A program made the translations under genes and the position numbers. Below are positions 29,849-39,898 of a stretch of DNA of 43,094 nucleotides, one piece after another. Every line of letters begins with the position of its first letter. The first letter of the stretch is position 1. The stretch is from NCBI GenBank assembly GCA_021813905.1, contig JAKAJH010000027.1:1-43094 (forward strand). Direction: 5' to 3'. The notes under the pieces are model-generated. The model worked only from the letters and a program-made list of their open reading frames with translations. It ran no database searches and had not been told where the DNA came from. The stretch comes from Bacteroidota bacterium (GTDB taxonomy: Bacteria; Bacteroidota; Ignavibacteria; UBA10030).

Positions 29849-31078
29849 TCACTCGTAGCGCAGCGCGTCAACCGGATCAAGTCGGGAAGCCCGGTACGCG
29901 GGCAGGAATCCGGAAATCACTCCAACGAACACGGACACCAGCAGCGCGATGCCCACGACGCTGAGCGGCATCGCCGTCGGGAGCACCTGATCAATGATCA
30001 GACTCAACGGAAACGCGATGATAATCCCGATGATTCCGCCGATCAGGCACAATGCCGCCGACTCCAGAAGGAACTGCATCAGGATCGTCCGTCGCGGCGC
30101 CCCGATGGCTTTACGGATGCCGATTTCTCTGGTGCGCTCCGTGACAGACACGAACATGATATTCATGATCCCGATGCCTCCGACGAACAGCGCCAGGCCG
30201 GTGATGAAGAGTCCGACTGCCGCGATCACGGCACCGATCTGATTGAACGTCTGGATCAGAATATCCTGCTGGTTGATGGCGAAGTCGTCCTCCTGAGAGG
30301 GGCTGAGGTGACGAACTTTCCGGAGGATTCCGCGGACCTCTTCCTTTGTCTCGTCCAGATCGGTAATCGATTGCGCGCGGACCCAGATCTGGATCCCGCC
30401 GCGGCGCGACATGAACTCATGGAAGAACCGGTTGATCGGCACGTAGACGCGGTTATCCAGACTCTCCATGCCGAGCAGGCTTCCCTGTTTTTCCAGCACG
30501 CCCACGACGCGGTACGCACCGGCGCCGACTTTCACGGTCTTGCCGAGCGGATTCTCGTTCGGAAAGAGATTCGACGCGACGTCGGCACCCAGGACGCATA
30601 CCGGCCGACCGCCGTCCGACTCTGCTGCCGTGTAAAAGCGGCCCAGGTCCACGTTCGTGCCGGTGGTCTCGACAAAATTCGCGTTGGTGCCGACCACAAC
30701 GACATTCTGCACAACCTGGCGGCCGTACTTCACCGGACGCTGCGTCCCGATGACCGGTGAAACCGAGCGGGTCGTCGTCGCCTGCCGTTCAATCGCACGC
30801 GCCTGTTGAATGATCAGGTCCCGGCGATTCCGGATCTTCCACCAGTCCTGCCCCCCGCCCCACGGCCACTTCTGCACATACAGCACATCGGCGCCGATGG
30901 CCGCAATGCTCTTGTTGAATGCTCTGTTCAGACCCTCAATAGCGGTACCCATGAGGGTGACGGACACAATGCCGATGACAATGCCCAATGTCGTCAGCAC
31001 CGAGCGCATCTTGTTCGCGCGGATCGCCGCAAACGCGATGAGCATGCCTTCCTTGAATTCCGCAAATGCAAATCGCAT
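29849..31078 (-). CDS. MacB/FtsX-type ABC transporter permease (first copy)
   Basis: A 409-residue protein with the same plan and the same length as the next gene: first helix near NKMRSVLTTLGIVIGIVSVT, periplasmic domain, and TERTREIGIRKAIGAPRR between the C-terminal helices. Sequence is clearly related to but distinct from the second copy, so the pair may make a heterodimer (inference). GAGGAG precedes the ATG and the ATPase gene ends 8 nt upstream, so ATPase and permease are tightly linked. The two copies likely arose by tandem duplication. Confidence 0.92.
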   Translation of the reverse strand: MRFAFAEFKEGMLIAFAAIRANKMRSVLTTLGIVIGIVSVTLMGTAIEGLNRAFNKSIAAIGADVLYVQKWPWGGGQDWWKIRNRRDLIIQQARAIERQATTTRSVSPVIGTQRPVKYGRQVVQNVVVVGTNANFVETTGTNVDLGRFYTAAESDGGRPVCVLGADVASNLFPNENPLGKTVKVGAGAYRVVGVLEKQGSLLGMESLDNRVYVPINRFFHEFMSRRGGIQIWVRAQSITDLDETKEEVRGILRKVRHLSPSQEDDFAINQQDILIQTFNQIGAVIAAVGLFITGLALFVGGIGIMNIMFVSVTERTREIGIRKAIGAPRRTILMQFLLESAALCLIGGIIGIIIAFPLSLIIDQVLPTAMPLSVVGIALLVSVFVGVISGFLPAYRASRLDPVDALRYE

Positions 31079-31086
31079 ACGACTCC

Positions 31087-31815
31087 TCAGGCAGAGGCGG
31101 CCACGGATGATGCTCCGTACGTCCGCCGGTTCATCACGGGTTCATCCCGCTCAACCCGGCCGTCCCGAAGACGGATCATCCGGTGTGCGTGCGCTGCGAT
31201 ATCCTCTTCGTGCGTCACCAGGATGATCGTATTCCCCTCCCGGTGCAGGGCATCGAACAGCTGCATGATCTCCTCGCCGGTCTTCGTATCCAGGTTTCCC
31301 GTCGGTTCATCGGCCAGCAGGATCGAGGGACGCGTCACGAGCGCGCGGGCGACGGCCACACGCTGGCGCTGACCGCCGGACAGTTCGTTCGGCTTATGGT
31401 GCATCCGTTCCGAGAGTCCGACGCGTTCGATCGATTCCATCGCCATCCGCCGCCGCTCGGTGACATTGATGCCACCGTAGATCAGCGGGAGTTCCACATT
31501 GTGGAGCACATCCGAACGCGCCAGAAGATTGAATGTCTGAAAGACGAATCCGATCTCCTTGTTGCGGATCCGCGCGAGCTGATTGTCGTTCATCTCGCTC
31601 ACGTTCGTGTTGTTCAGCTCATACAGGCCTGACGTGGGTGTATCCAGGCATCCGATGATATTCATCATCGTCGATTTTCCGGAGCCGGAGGGTCCCATGA
31701 TGGCGACGTACTCATTCTGCATGATCTCCAGCGACACGCCCTGGAGGGCATGCACCTGCTCCTCACCCATCTGATACAGTTTGGTGATGTTCGCCAGTCT
31801 GATGATCGTCGACAT
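31087..31815 (-). CDS. ABC transporter ATP-binding protein, MacB/LolD type
   Basis: A 242-residue ATPase that would power the two permeases encoded directly downstream. Walker A is GPSGSGKST, the Q-loop region is [21 protein letters not shown], the signature is [15 protein letters not shown], and Walker B is [19 protein letters not shown], with the switch histidine in LVTHEEDIA. The DEPTGNLD phrase and the preceding NLLARSDVL are typical of the LolD/MacB/FtsE branch. A 16-residue C-terminal tail is extra. No fused permease domain, unlike E. coli MacB. Confidence 0.95.
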   Translation of the reverse strand: MSTIIRLANITKLYQMGEEQVHALQGVSLEIMQNEYVAIMGPSGSGKSTMMNIIGCLDTPTSGLYELNNTNVSEMNDNQLARIRNKEIGFVFQTFNLLARSDVLHNVELPLIYGGINVTERRRMAMESIERVGLSERMHHKPNELSGGQRQRVAVARALVTRPSILLADEPTGNLDTKTGEEIMQLFDALHREGNTIILVTHEEDIAAHAHRMIRLRDGRVERDEPVMNRRTYGASSVAASA

Positions 31816-31871
31816 ACGCGTATTCCGTTCTTCGTTGGTCGAGGTTTCCGATGCGCGCCCGCACGCCGCGT

Positions 31872-33125
31872 CTAGTTGGCCGCCGCGGCGATATGACGTG
31901 CCGGCTTTGATTCGACCTTCACTTTCGCGCCGTTCTCCAGCTCGCGGTTGATCGCCTTGAAGGGACCGGAGACGACATCTGCGCCTTCGAGATCCTTTCC
32001 GCTCACTTCCACGTACGAATCGTCGCTGATCCCGCGCTTGACGATAGCGGTCGTGGCGACCCCATCCTTCACGAGGAAGACCACTTCATCCGGTTTGTCT
32101 TCCACCTTCTTCTTTGTGGCGTCGAGCTGCGCCGCGTCCTGCGGCTCCGGTGCGGGCATGTCCTTTTTGGGCATGCGGACCGTGACCGACTGGATCGGCA
32201 CCGCGAGGACGTTCGGTTTCGTTTCGGTCTCAATGTCCGCCGTCAACGACATCCCGGGGCGGAAGCTCACGCCCGGGGGCGTGTGCACCAGGATGCGCAC
32301 TTCGAAGTTGGTCACTTCGTTCTGCGTACCGAGCCCCGTGGATTTGGCGGTGTTCGCAATCTGCGTCACCGTGCCGACGAATTTGCGGTCGGGGTACGCA
32401 TCCACGGCCACACGGGCGGTGTCGCCGACGGCGACGAGCACGACGTCAAAGCCGCCGACATCCACACGCGCCTCCATCCGGGACAGGTCCGCGATCGTCA
32501 TGATCTCGGTGCCCTGCGTGAAGGTGCTCCCGCTCACCCGTTCGCCCAGCTCGCAATTCAACTGGCTGACCACACCATCCATCGGTGAATAGATGGTCGT
32601 CTTGGCCAATGTTTCGCGCGCTTCCTTCACCGATGCCCGCGACTGGTCGTAGGCCGCCTTGGCGCTTTCGTAACCGGCCCGCGCGATGTCCATATCGGCA
32701 TCCGCCACAAGCTTCTTGGCATAAAGCTCCTTGACGCGTGTGAATTCCGCCTCGGACTTCATCAGCGCCGCCTGATTCATCGCCAGGGCGGCCTGGGCGC
32801 GTTCGAACTGCGCCTGGTACGCATCCGGCTTGATACGACAGAGCAACTGTCCCCGCACGACCCGTTCACCTTCGGCGATCGGGAGGCTGATGATCTCACC
32901 GCTGACCTCCGCGTTCATCTTGACCTGGGTCTCCGGCTGCATCTTGCCGGTCGCGGAAACGATCTGGGTGATCGTGCGCCGCTGGACCTTCTCCGTTTGC
33001 ACGGCGATGATCGTTTCCCGTCGGCTGCCCAGGAAGACCAGCGCGACCAAAACGATGACGAGCAGTCCGATCACTGAGAAGACGATGATCTTCTTCTTGT
33101 TCTTCTTACCGTTTCCGTTTGCCAT
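31872..33125 (-). CDS. Periplasmic adaptor (HlyD/MacA family) of an efflux system
   Basis: A 417-residue membrane-fusion protein that would bridge the inner-membrane transporter and TolC. Order of parts: Lys-rich N-terminus, one membrane anchor ([20 protein letters not shown]), half-lipoyl motif ([20 protein letters not shown]), alpha-helical hairpin (residues about 100-165), second lipoyl half ([19 protein letters not shown]) and beta-barrel domain with [13 protein letters not shown] linker of about 30 charged and Pro-rich residues (near 320-350) is inserted before the membrane-proximal domain. AGGAG precedes the ATG. It sits between TolC and the ATPase in one operon. Confidence 0.94.
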   Translation of the reverse strand: MANGNGKKNKKKIIVFSVIGLLVIVLVALVFLGSRRETIIAVQTEKVQRRTITQIVSATGKMQPETQVKMNAEVSGEIISLPIAEGERVVRGQLLCRIKPDAYQAQFERAQAALAMNQAALMKSEAEFTRVKELYAKKLVADADMDIARAGYESAKAAYDQSRASVKEARETLAKTTIYSPMDGVVSQLNCELGERVSGSTFTQGTEIMTIADLSRMEARVDVGGFDVVLVAVGDTARVAVDAYPDRKFVGTVTQIANTAKSTGLGTQNEVTNFEVRILVHTPPGVSFRPGMSLTADIETETKPNVLAVPIQSVTVRMPKKDMPAPEPQDAAQLDATKKKVEDKPDEVVFLVKDGVATTAIVKRGISDDSYVEVSGKDLEGADVVSGPFKAINRELENGAKVKVESKPARHIAAAAN

Positions 33126-33170
33126 GAAGAGGGCTCCTATATGCGGCGTGTCTGCGTGTTGAGTGCAGAA

Positions 33171-34523
33171 CTAGTACGTCTTCTCGCCGATGACGTAGTC
33201 GAGATTTCGTTTGGCCGTGATGAAATTGTATGTGGCATTCACTTTATTGGCCTGCGCGTTGACCAGCGTGGCGTTCGCCGTCAGCAGATCGAGCAGCGTT
33301 CCGGCGCCGAGGTTGTACCGCTCCTCCGCCACCTTCGCGTCCTGCTCTGCCGAGATCACACTTCGCACGCTGGCGTCATACTGCTTCTGCGCGGCATCGA
33401 GGTCCAAGAGCGCCTTCTTCACGTCGACGCTCACATTCCGTTCCGTCTGCTGAAGCGTCAGTTCCGCATTGCGCTTCTGCACTGCGGCCGCCTGGATGCT
33501 CTGGTTCGTTGCGAAGCCGTCGAACAGCGTCCAGCGGATGTTCAGCCCCCAGTTCAGGCCGCGGTTGTTCGACAGGGACGAGATCTCGGTGGACTGGAGG
33601 CCATACCCGGCCGAGGCGCTGATCGTCGGGAAGTACCGGCTCCAAGCCGAAGTCACACCGTATTCCGCCGATTTGAAACTTTCGTTCGCACTCTTGTAGT
33701 CGGGACGGGATGCCAGCGCACGGGTGCGGTATTCGCCGAAGCGTGAGGCAACATCCCTGGCCGTCCGCGATTCCGTGCTGTCGATCGCGGACGGGATCGA
33801 TGCGTCTGCGATCGTGTAGTCATTCGCCAGATCGAGCCCCAGCAAGGAAAGCAGGTCGGCCTTTGACTTGTCATACGTATTCTGCGCGTTGATCAGACTT
33901 ACCTCATCCAGGGCAACCTGCGACTGCTGACGGTACACGTCACCGATCGAGAGCGAGCCGACGCGATTGGATTCTTCGATCCGCTCCAGTTGACGCTGAT
34001 CACGCTTGAGATTCTCCTCGTTCACTTTCACCAGTTGCTCGTTGCGCAGAACGCCGAGATACGAGGATTGAACCTGGTAGACAATGGCCTGGCGCGTGCG
34101 GGAAGCGATTTCTTCCGACTGAACGGCCGATGAAACCGACTTCTTGAAGTTGGATTCCCGGTTGAACGAATCGAAGATGGTGTATCCGAGATTGACGCCG
34201 GCAGAGTAGTTGGTCGTGGTGGAGCTTGACGCCGCAAGAGGGATGACGTTTCCGTTCACAATGGTGGTGGACGCACCGCGATCCGTCTGCTGGCGCTGCC
34301 ATCCGGCGTTGGCCGACAACGTCGGCAGGTACGTGCCATAGGCGGCCAAGACGCCGCTTTGCGCCGCTTCGACGTTATTCTGGGCCTGAAGGACGTTCAG
34401 ATTCTGGTCCAGCGCGAGGCGGACGGCATCGCTCAGAGTAAGCACCTTCACGTCCTGAGCCCGTGCGGACAAAACTCCCACCATGGTTACCAGGACCATT
34501 CCATACATCAACTTGTTCAGCAT
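33171..34523 (-). CDS. TolC-family outer-membrane efflux protein
   Basis: A 450-residue outer-membrane channel protein that would be the exit duct of the efflux system. Signal peptide about residues 1-23 (ending LSARAQ), followed by the first repeat's [20 protein letters not shown] and [15 protein letters not shown], and the second's helices after [18 protein letters not shown]. Two TolC repeats give the expected length. The frame is open to 34580, but ATG at 34523 has AAGGAG 8 nt upstream and starts the signal peptide. The adaptor gene follows after 45 nt. No clear promoter is found in the 128 nt upstream. Confidence 0.94.
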   Translation of the reverse strand: MLNKLMYGMVLVTMVGVLSARAQDVKVLTLSDAVRLALDQNLNVLQAQNNVEAAQSGVLAAYGTYLPTLSANAGWQRQQTDRGASTTIVNGNVIPLAASSSTTTNYSAGVNLGYTIFDSFNRESNFKKSVSSAVQSEEIASRTRQAIVYQVQSSYLGVLRNEQLVKVNEENLKRDQRQLERIEESNRVGSLSIGDVYRQQSQVALDEVSLINAQNTYDKSKADLLSLLGLDLANDYTIADASIPSAIDSTESRTARDVASRFGEYRTRALASRPDYKSANESFKSAEYGVTSAWSRYFPTISASAGYGLQSTEISSLSNNRGLNWGLNIRWTLFDGFATNQSIQAAAVQKRNAELTLQQTERNVSVDVKKALLDLDAAQKQYDASVRSVISAEQDAKVAEERYNLGAGTLLDLLTANATLVNAQANKVNATYNFITAKRNLDYVIGEKTY

Positions 34524-34651
34524 AAATACATCTCCTTTTGCTACGCCTGCTGGTGTAAGAGGGCGGTCAAACAGACACAAACATACGTAATAGACGAAGC
34601 GGAATGGCGAAAGTTTCAGCGAAACCGCAATAAACCGCTTGAATGAAGAAC

Positions 34652-36121
34652 TTAGCGGGGTTCGGTCGATCCCAATATGCCGAGATCGTTCCGTCGGGGG
34701 CGTTTCTCCGGCGAGTTCGAGGTCACTTCATTCTTGATCCGGAGCAAATACGCGAGGGCCGCATCGTGTTCGTTGGGAATCACACCATCCAGGATCGCAT
34801 CCGTCACCGCATCCTTCAGTACGCCAACCATCGGCCCTTCGGTGAGGCCGCAGACCGCCATGATCTCCTCGCCGCGCAACGGCGGCTGCCAGTTCCGAAT
34901 CCGGTCTTTTGCCTCCACTTCCTCCATCTTCGCCGCAACCAGATCATAGTTGCGACGGACCTGGTCCACCAAACGCATGTTCTTGGAAGTGATATCGGCG
35001 CGGCAGAGCAGCATCAGATCATCCACGTCGTTGCCCGCATCGAAAAGCAGGCGGCGCACGGCGGAGTCCGTCACTCCCTCATCCACGAGCGCCATCGGTC
35101 GCAAATGGAGCTGCACCAGCTTCTCCACATACTTGACGGGCTCGACCGGAAGCCGCAGGCGCCGAAAGATCGGCTTCACCATGCGCGCTCCAAGCTCTTC
35201 GTGGCCGTGGAATGTCCAGCCGGTTCCCTCTTTGAACTGCTTCGTGCGAGGTTTCGCGATGTCGTGCAGCAGTGCCGCCATGCGCAGCCACACGTTTTCC
35301 GTCCCCGCGCTGACCTTGTCCACCACCTGAAACGTATGCCGCAGGACATCCTTGTGATGAAAGTCCTTTCGTTGATCCACCCCGCCCATCTGCGCTGCCT
35401 CGGGGAGGACCACCGCCAGCACGCCGGTCGTGTGCATCAGCGCAAGGCCGACAGAGGGAGCCGGCGCACGCATGATCTTCATGAATTCATCCGTGATGCG
35501 TTCCTGTGAAACGATGGAGAGCCGCGACGCCATCTCCGTCGCCGCCGCCAGCACAGGAGCATCCACGGTGAAACCGAGTTGCGCCGCAAACCGCATCGCA
35601 CGGAGAATGCGCAGCGGATCGTCGTCGAACGTCGCACGAGGCTCGAGAGGCGTGCGCAGCAGACGGCGCTCCAGGTCGGCTTGGCCGTCGAAGGGATCCT
35701 CGACTTTTCCCCAGGAGGCCGCGTTGAGTGATGCCGCCATAGCATTCACGGTGAAGTCGCGCCGGGAGAGATCATCCGCCAGCGTGCCTTCCGCGACGAC
35801 CGGTTTCCGCGAATCCTTGCGGTAGCTCTCGCGGCGGGCGCCGACAAATTCGATCGTCCGGTCTTCAAGCGGCAGCATGGCCGTTCCGAAGTTCTCATAC
35901 ACCACCAGGTTCTTCCGGCCGAACTCCTTCGCCACGCGCCGCGCAAAGTCGATCCCCTGTCCGAGGACGACGATATCGATGTCGGTTACGGGGCGATTCA
36001 GGAACCGATCGCGGACATATCCCCCCACAACAGACGCCGCAATGCCGGCACTGTCGGCGACAGCTCCGATCCGGCGGAGGACCGGTTCCTCAATGGCGAT
36101 ATGGTTCGCGTGCCCCATCAT
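34652..36121 (-). CDS. cca: CCA-adding-type tRNA nucleotidyltransferase with HD domain
   Basis: A 489-residue class II nucleotidyltransferase that adds CCA (or poly(A)) to RNA 3' ends. The catalytic head shows [20 protein letters not shown] with the metal-binding aspartates, and [11 protein letters not shown]; the HD phosphohydrolase domain shows [15 protein letters not shown]-containing forms are usually full CCA enzymes, but A-adding enzymes and poly(A) polymerases look alike, so the exact activity is inferred. Four of the five tRNA genes in this window lack an encoded CCA, so such an enzyme is needed. The ATG at 36121 overlaps the preceding stop in the arrangement TGATG; one further ATG follows. 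Confidence 0.9.
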   Translation of the reverse strand: MMGHANHIAIEEPVLRRIGAVADSAGIAASVVGGYVRDRFLNRPVTDIDIVVLGQGIDFARRVAKEFGRKNLVVYENFGTAMLPLEDRTIEFVGARRESYRKDSRKPVVAEGTLADDLSRRDFTVNAMAASLNAASWGKVEDPFDGQADLERRLLRTPLEPRATFDDDPLRILRAMRFAAQLGFTVDAPVLAAATEMASRLSIVSQERITDEFMKIMRAPAPSVGLALMHTTGVLAVVLPEAAQMGGVDQRKDFHHKDVLRHTFQVVDKVSAGTENVWLRMAALLHDIAKPRTKQFKEGTGWTFHGHEELGARMVKPIFRRLRLPVEPVKYVEKLVQLHLRPMALVDEGVTDSAVRRLLFDAGNDVDDLMLLCRADITSKNMRLVDQVRRNYDLVAAKMEEVEAKDRIRNWQPPLRGEEIMAVCGLTEGPMVGVLKDAVTDAILDGVIPNEHDAALAYLLRIKNEVTSNSPEKRPRRNDLGILGSTEPR

Positions 36122-37116
36122 CACGCCATGGACACCGTTTGCTGCTCGATCTTCTGAAGGATTTCCTGCGCGACCTCCAGTGCCTGCAATCCCTCCCGTC
36201 CCGGGACGGGAGGCTCCGTGTTCTGCAGCACGGCGCGGATGAACGCCTCGAGCTCGAACTTCAGCGCATTGACGTCCTTCACGTCGGGCTGCTCGTAGAC
36301 GATGACCCGCTTGCGCTGTCCCTGGTCAATCTTCCCGAGGAGCATCGTCGGTTTCAGTCCGGGGGTCTGTTCATCCACCAGACGGAACACTTCGGCGAGG
36401 CCCTGGGCAAAATCGATGGAAATATAGGCATCCTTCTGGAAAAGGCGCATCTTGCGCATCTTGTTCTGCGAGATCCGGCTCGCGGTCACGTTGGCCACGC
36501 ACCCGTTCCGGAACTGGAGACGCGCGTTCGCGATGTCCGGACTCGGTGAGACGACTGCGACGCCATTGGCATCGATGCGCTCCACCGGCGAACGCACCAG
36601 GCTGAGGATCAGGTCGATATCATGGATCATCAGATCGAGCACGACCGCGACGTCGGAACCCCGCGGATTGAACTGCGCGAGGCGATGCGATTCGATGAAC
36701 AGCGGGGCAATCCGGTACGGCTCGAGAGCCAGGATGGCCGGATTGAAACGCTCGATATGACCGACCTGTACTTTGCAGCCGCGCGCCTCCGCCTCCTGAA
36801 GCAGGGTGCGCGCTTCGTCGATCGTGGCCGTGATCGGCTTTTCGATAAACAGGTGCACTCCGGCCGCGACCGCCCTGCGCCCGACGTCGAAGTGGTTGCG
36901 GGTCACGGTGGCAATGCTGAGGGCCTGAATCTTTCCCAACAGATCATCGAGAGATTCGAAAGCCTTTGTGCGGTGTTCCGCCGCAACGCTCCGCGCCCGC
37001 TCATGGTCCAGATCATAGACGCCCACAAAGTCCGCCGTCGGGATCTGCGCCAGCATTTTGGCATGCAGATTCCCAAGGTGTCCGACACCTGCAATACCGA
37101 TCCGAAGTCGATCCAT
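36121..37116 (-). CDS. Gfo/Idh/MocA-family oxidoreductase
   Basis: A 331-residue NAD(P)-dependent sugar-type dehydrogenase. The N-terminal Rossmann loop is IGIAGVGHLGNLHAK, the family's EKP motif is LFIEKPITATIDEA (catalytic lysine), and VGHIERFNPAI and LDLMIHDIDLILSL match the C-terminal domain, with the usual catalytic DxxxH. ATG at 37116 starts MDRLRIGIAGVG; the longer upstream frame is rejected because it overlaps the end of the T9SS gene. AGGAG is 12 nt upstream, a little far. Members of this shape in FCB bacteria act on UDP-sugars of the cell surface, but no substrate can be named here. Confidence 0.9.
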   Translation of the reverse strand: MDRLRIGIAGVGHLGNLHAKMLAQIPTADFVGVYDLDHERARSVAAEHRTKAFESLDDLLGKIQALSIATVTRNHFDVGRRAVAAGVHLFIEKPITATIDEARTLLQEAEARGCKVQVGHIERFNPAILALEPYRIAPLFIESHRLAQFNPRGSDVAVVLDLMIHDIDLILSLVRSPVERIDANGVAVVSPSPDIANARLQFRNGCVANVTASRISQNKMRKMRLFQKDAYISIDFAQGLAEVFRLVDEQTPGLKPTMLLGKIDQGQRKRVIVYEQPDVKDVNALKFELEAFIRAVLQNTEPPVPGREGLQALEVAQEILQKIEQQTVSMA

Positions 37117-37154
37117 GGATTGTCTGTACTCCTGAGTCGTTGTTTGCCACGCCG

Positions 37155-38393
37155 TCAGGGCGTAGTTGCCTCGGTCCCACCGGGACTCCGGCCCTGGGCC
37201 ACCGCCAGCACCCGGTCGAATCCCCCGAATCGGGGATCCCGATAGTACAGCACCGCCGTGTAGACATTTGTCGTCCGCCAGTCGTTCCCTTCCAGCGCCG
37301 TCCAATCGACGCCGTCGGCGACGTACTGATAATCGTACTGACCGCGGCGGAACCGGCCCTGGCCGGTGAACCGCTGAGATGCCACGTCCCACACCAGGCG
37401 CCATGGCTCCGATGGCGTCCATCCGTTGAAATCGCCGACGACGAACACCGAATCGGGTCGTTGATCCGGGGGCACCAGAAGCTCGAACCGGTACTGCACA
37501 TCATCGGCGTACTGGCCGGTGTTGACCTGCGTCGAGGTGCCGTCGTGATCGCGCGGTCCCGGCTTGAGCCACCGGCTGACATCGGCGCCGTCCCGCCGGT
37601 GCAGGAGCGTGCCGGGCGGATAGAGGTCCGTGCTCCGCACATCGAGCGAACGGTATTCATTTCCGCACGGAATATTGTCGATGGAGAACTGCAGTGCATC
37701 CGTCCCCCATCCTTCCACGAAGGTATCCGGATCACGGTCATCGACGTCGATCCGGTACGGCCGGCTGCATTCCCGGTTGCGATAGACATCCACCGTGCGG
37801 ATGAACTGCGCGTACACCGGCGCATCATTCCGCGGATCCTGCGGCGGCACCGTGTACGAAAGGAGCACTTTGTGCACCTGATACATCGGTGCAACAGCAG
37901 ACGGATCCTGCCGATTCCACACGCGGGCACCGCCGGCAAGCAGGGATTCCGCGACAATGAATCGGGCCGAGCCGAGGCGCTGCTCCTCCCGTGAATCCCA
38001 GATCTCGAGGACGTAGTTCCCCGAAAACGCAAACTGTTCCCAGTCCGTCGTTCCCGGCAACCGGAGGGCGTACGAATAGCGGTACCCCTGCACCCCCTGC
38101 GGGGCGCGCGTGTACGGAATCTGTGTGCGGATCGCATTCCGTGACGCATCATTGAGGAAGATGCTTTCAGTCCGCTGCCAGTCGCGGTCACAATGCCAGA
38201 TCCGGATCACGAAACGTTCCGGGTCGGCGTCGCTTCCGTCAAACGACACCGTCAGTGGTCGCGACGACTTCAGCGCAACCGGGAACCGGGCTTCGAGGGT
38301 TCCCTGGACGCGGAGATTGCTGATGCGGTCGGACGTCACTTCCTGGGCGGCCGCGAGCGAACTCATCAGAAGCAGAGCGGCAACGAATTTCAT
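37155..38393 (-). CDS. Type IX secretion system plug protein (DUF5103)
   Basis: A 412-residue exported protein with a signal peptide (about residues 1-16, MKFVAALLLMSSLAAA). The body shows the DUF5103 pattern: RIWHCDRDWQRTESIFLND, then GYRYSYALRLPGTTDWEQFA and FSGNYVLEIWD, and the C-terminal SVFVVGDFNGWTPSEPWRLV, a small CBM48-like sheet. In Flavobacterium this family (PlugP-like) blocks the SprA channel of T9SS. Its presence is the strongest hint that the organism belongs to the FCB group. Its ATG overlaps the upstream glycosyltransferase stop by 4 nt (ATGA). Confidence 0.88.
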   Translation of the reverse strand: MKFVAALLLMSSLAAAQEVTSDRISNLRVQGTLEARFPVALKSSRPLTVSFDGSDADPERFVIRIWHCDRDWQRTESIFLNDASRNAIRTQIPYTRAPQGVQGYRYSYALRLPGTTDWEQFAFSGNYVLEIWDSREEQRLGSARFIVAESLLAGGARVWNRQDPSAVAPMYQVHKVLLSYTVPPQDPRNDAPVYAQFIRTVDVYRNRECSRPYRIDVDDRDPDTFVEGWGTDALQFSIDNIPCGNEYRSLDVRSTDLYPPGTLLHRRDGADVSRWLKPGPRDHDGTSTQVNTGQYADDVQYRFELLVPPDQRPDSVFVVGDFNGWTPSEPWRLVWDVASQRFTGQGRFRRGQYDYQYVADGVDWTALEGNDWRTTNVYTAVLYYRDPRFGGFDRVLAVAQGRSPGGTEATTP

Positions 38394-39898
38394 CCGATGA
38401 CCCGATACAATGTGTAGTAGACCGGCTCGGGAGCACCGATGCCGAGACCGGGAAATTCAAGCGTCATGATCGGTTCGAGGAACGACAGCGGCAACGTCTC
38501 GCGCGTGGGCGCCCGAAGCACGATGTACTGCGGATGCACCACCGGCTCATACGCGCGAGCGGCGACCGCTTCCGCGTCAGTTCTGCCGGCGAATGCCTGA
38601 CGCAGTGTCGGCGAGACAAGGCCGGGCGTGTCGTAGATGGTCCGTCCGGAGACATACCCGAGGAGGCCCACATCCCGCGCGAGGACCACCGCGCCCGGCT
38701 CGGCGTTGTTCTGCAGCCAGTACGCGATGGGACGGAAGCATCCTTCCATACCGCGCGTGAAGTTCACCATATGCGGGATCGCCCGCACGGCGAACACCAC
38801 CGCATTTTGCACCGTCGTGATCAGTCCCGCCACCGCCAGAATGACGACGGTCCTTCGGAACGGGATACGGAAGTACTCTTCGATCCGCTGGAAGCCCCAC
38901 AGGCCGTACACGATCACCAGCGGCGTCAGCAGCAGAATGTACCGGGAGATCATCTTGGTGCCGAGGATGGTATAACCCGCCAGCACGGCAATAACCACCG
39001 CGACCGGGGCGACATCCCGCCAGACGGCACGCAGTCCCTCCCGACGCACCGCGAGCCCCACGCCCGCAATCAGGAACAGCGTCGCAAGCAACTGGCTCGC
39101 TCCCAGCGTTTCGGCCGAACGCACGACCGCGCGCCAGGAATCGACGAGACTCGAGGCTTCGAAGGTTTTCGCGCCCAGCGTATTCGGGAGTACCGACCCG
39201 AAGGTGGCGAGAGCGTACGCGAACCACGGCAGCACGACGACTCCAAAGAACAGCGCGGCATATGAAAGCGTGCGAGCCGTCGCTCCCCGCTCCCGACCGT
39301 ATTCCCACGCCTTTGCGAGCACCACCACCGCATATAGCGCTCCTTCGGGCCGCACCAGTGTCAGCAGTCCGGCCGTGAACGCGGCGAGGGCCGTGTCCCG
39401 TTTCTGCAGATTCCACGTGGTCATCAGCACGAGGAAGACGGCCAGCGAGGTCTCCATGCCGGACCCGGCCCAGCGAAGGAACCAGGCGTCGAAACCAAGC
39501 AATACCGCGGCAAAGAATGACACAAACCGGTTCCGCGTCACGTGCAGCGCCACGAGCTGGATGAGAATGATAGACAGGCTCGCGAAGAGCACATCGAACG
39601 TCTTGGCCACGACGTACGGATCGAGTCCCACGCGGGTACCGGCAGCGATCAGGAGGACCCACGCCGGGCCGGTGATCCCGTCGCTCGGCGAACCGGCATT
39701 AAATGCGAAACCATCGCCCTGCGCGATGTTGCGCGCATACTGGAGATAGATGTACGTGTCATCCGGCGTGTACTGATAATGCAGTGTCACCGTCAGGTAG
39801 AACACCATGAGGACGCCGGCAATGCCGAACCGCAGCACCGGGATCCAGAACGGGGACTCGGGAATATCCTCCGACAGCACGCGCGGCTGCTCAGTCAA
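38390..39898 (-). CDS. Polytopic membrane glycosyltransferase-like protein (TTG start)
   Basis: A 502-residue membrane protein with about ten to eleven hydrophobic segments, the first near FGIAGVLMVFYLTVTLHYQY, followed by the loop YTPDDTYIYLQYARNIAQGD with paired aspartates, typical of GT-C type mannosyl- or arabinosyltransferases that use lipid-linked sugars. The C-terminal 100 residues are soluble (FRPIAYWLQNNAEPGAVVLA, GLLGYVSGRTIYDTPGL). The start is TTG at 39898, supported by GAGG 7 nt upstream; it overlaps the HAD gene by 8 nt. Donor and acceptor unknown; cell-surface glycan work is likely given the neighbours (inference). Confidence 0.8.
   Translation of the reverse strand: MTEQPRVLSEDIPESPFWIPVLRFGIAGVLMVFYLTVTLHYQYTPDDTYIYLQYARNIAQGDGFAFNAGSPSDGITGPAWVLLIAAGTRVGLDPYVVAKTFDVLFASLSIILIQLVALHVTRNRFVSFFAAVLLGFDAWFLRWAGSGMETSLAVFLVLMTTWNLQKRDTALAAFTAGLLTLVRPEGALYAVVVLAKAWEYGRERGATARTLSYAALFFGVVVLPWFAYALATFGSVLPNTLGAKTFEASSLVDSWRAVVRSAETLGASQLLATLFLIAGVGLAVRREGLRAVWRDVAPVAVVIAVLAGYTILGTKMISRYILLLTPLVIVYGLWGFQRIEEYFRIPFRRTVVILAVAGLITTVQNAVVFAVRAIPHMVNFTRGMEGCFRPIAYWLQNNAEPGAVVLARDVGLLGYVSGRTIYDTPGLVSPTLRQAFAGRTDAEAVAARAYEPVVHPQYIVLRAPTRETLPLSFLEPIMTLEFPGLGIGAPEPVYYTLYRVIG

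Noticed and set aside
34560-34640. A TATGTTTG on the minus strand upstream of tolC, like the Bacteroidota -7 element
   Set aside because: No matching TTTG or TTGACA-type -35 box lies at a suitable distance, and other promoters in the window are of the sigma70 form.
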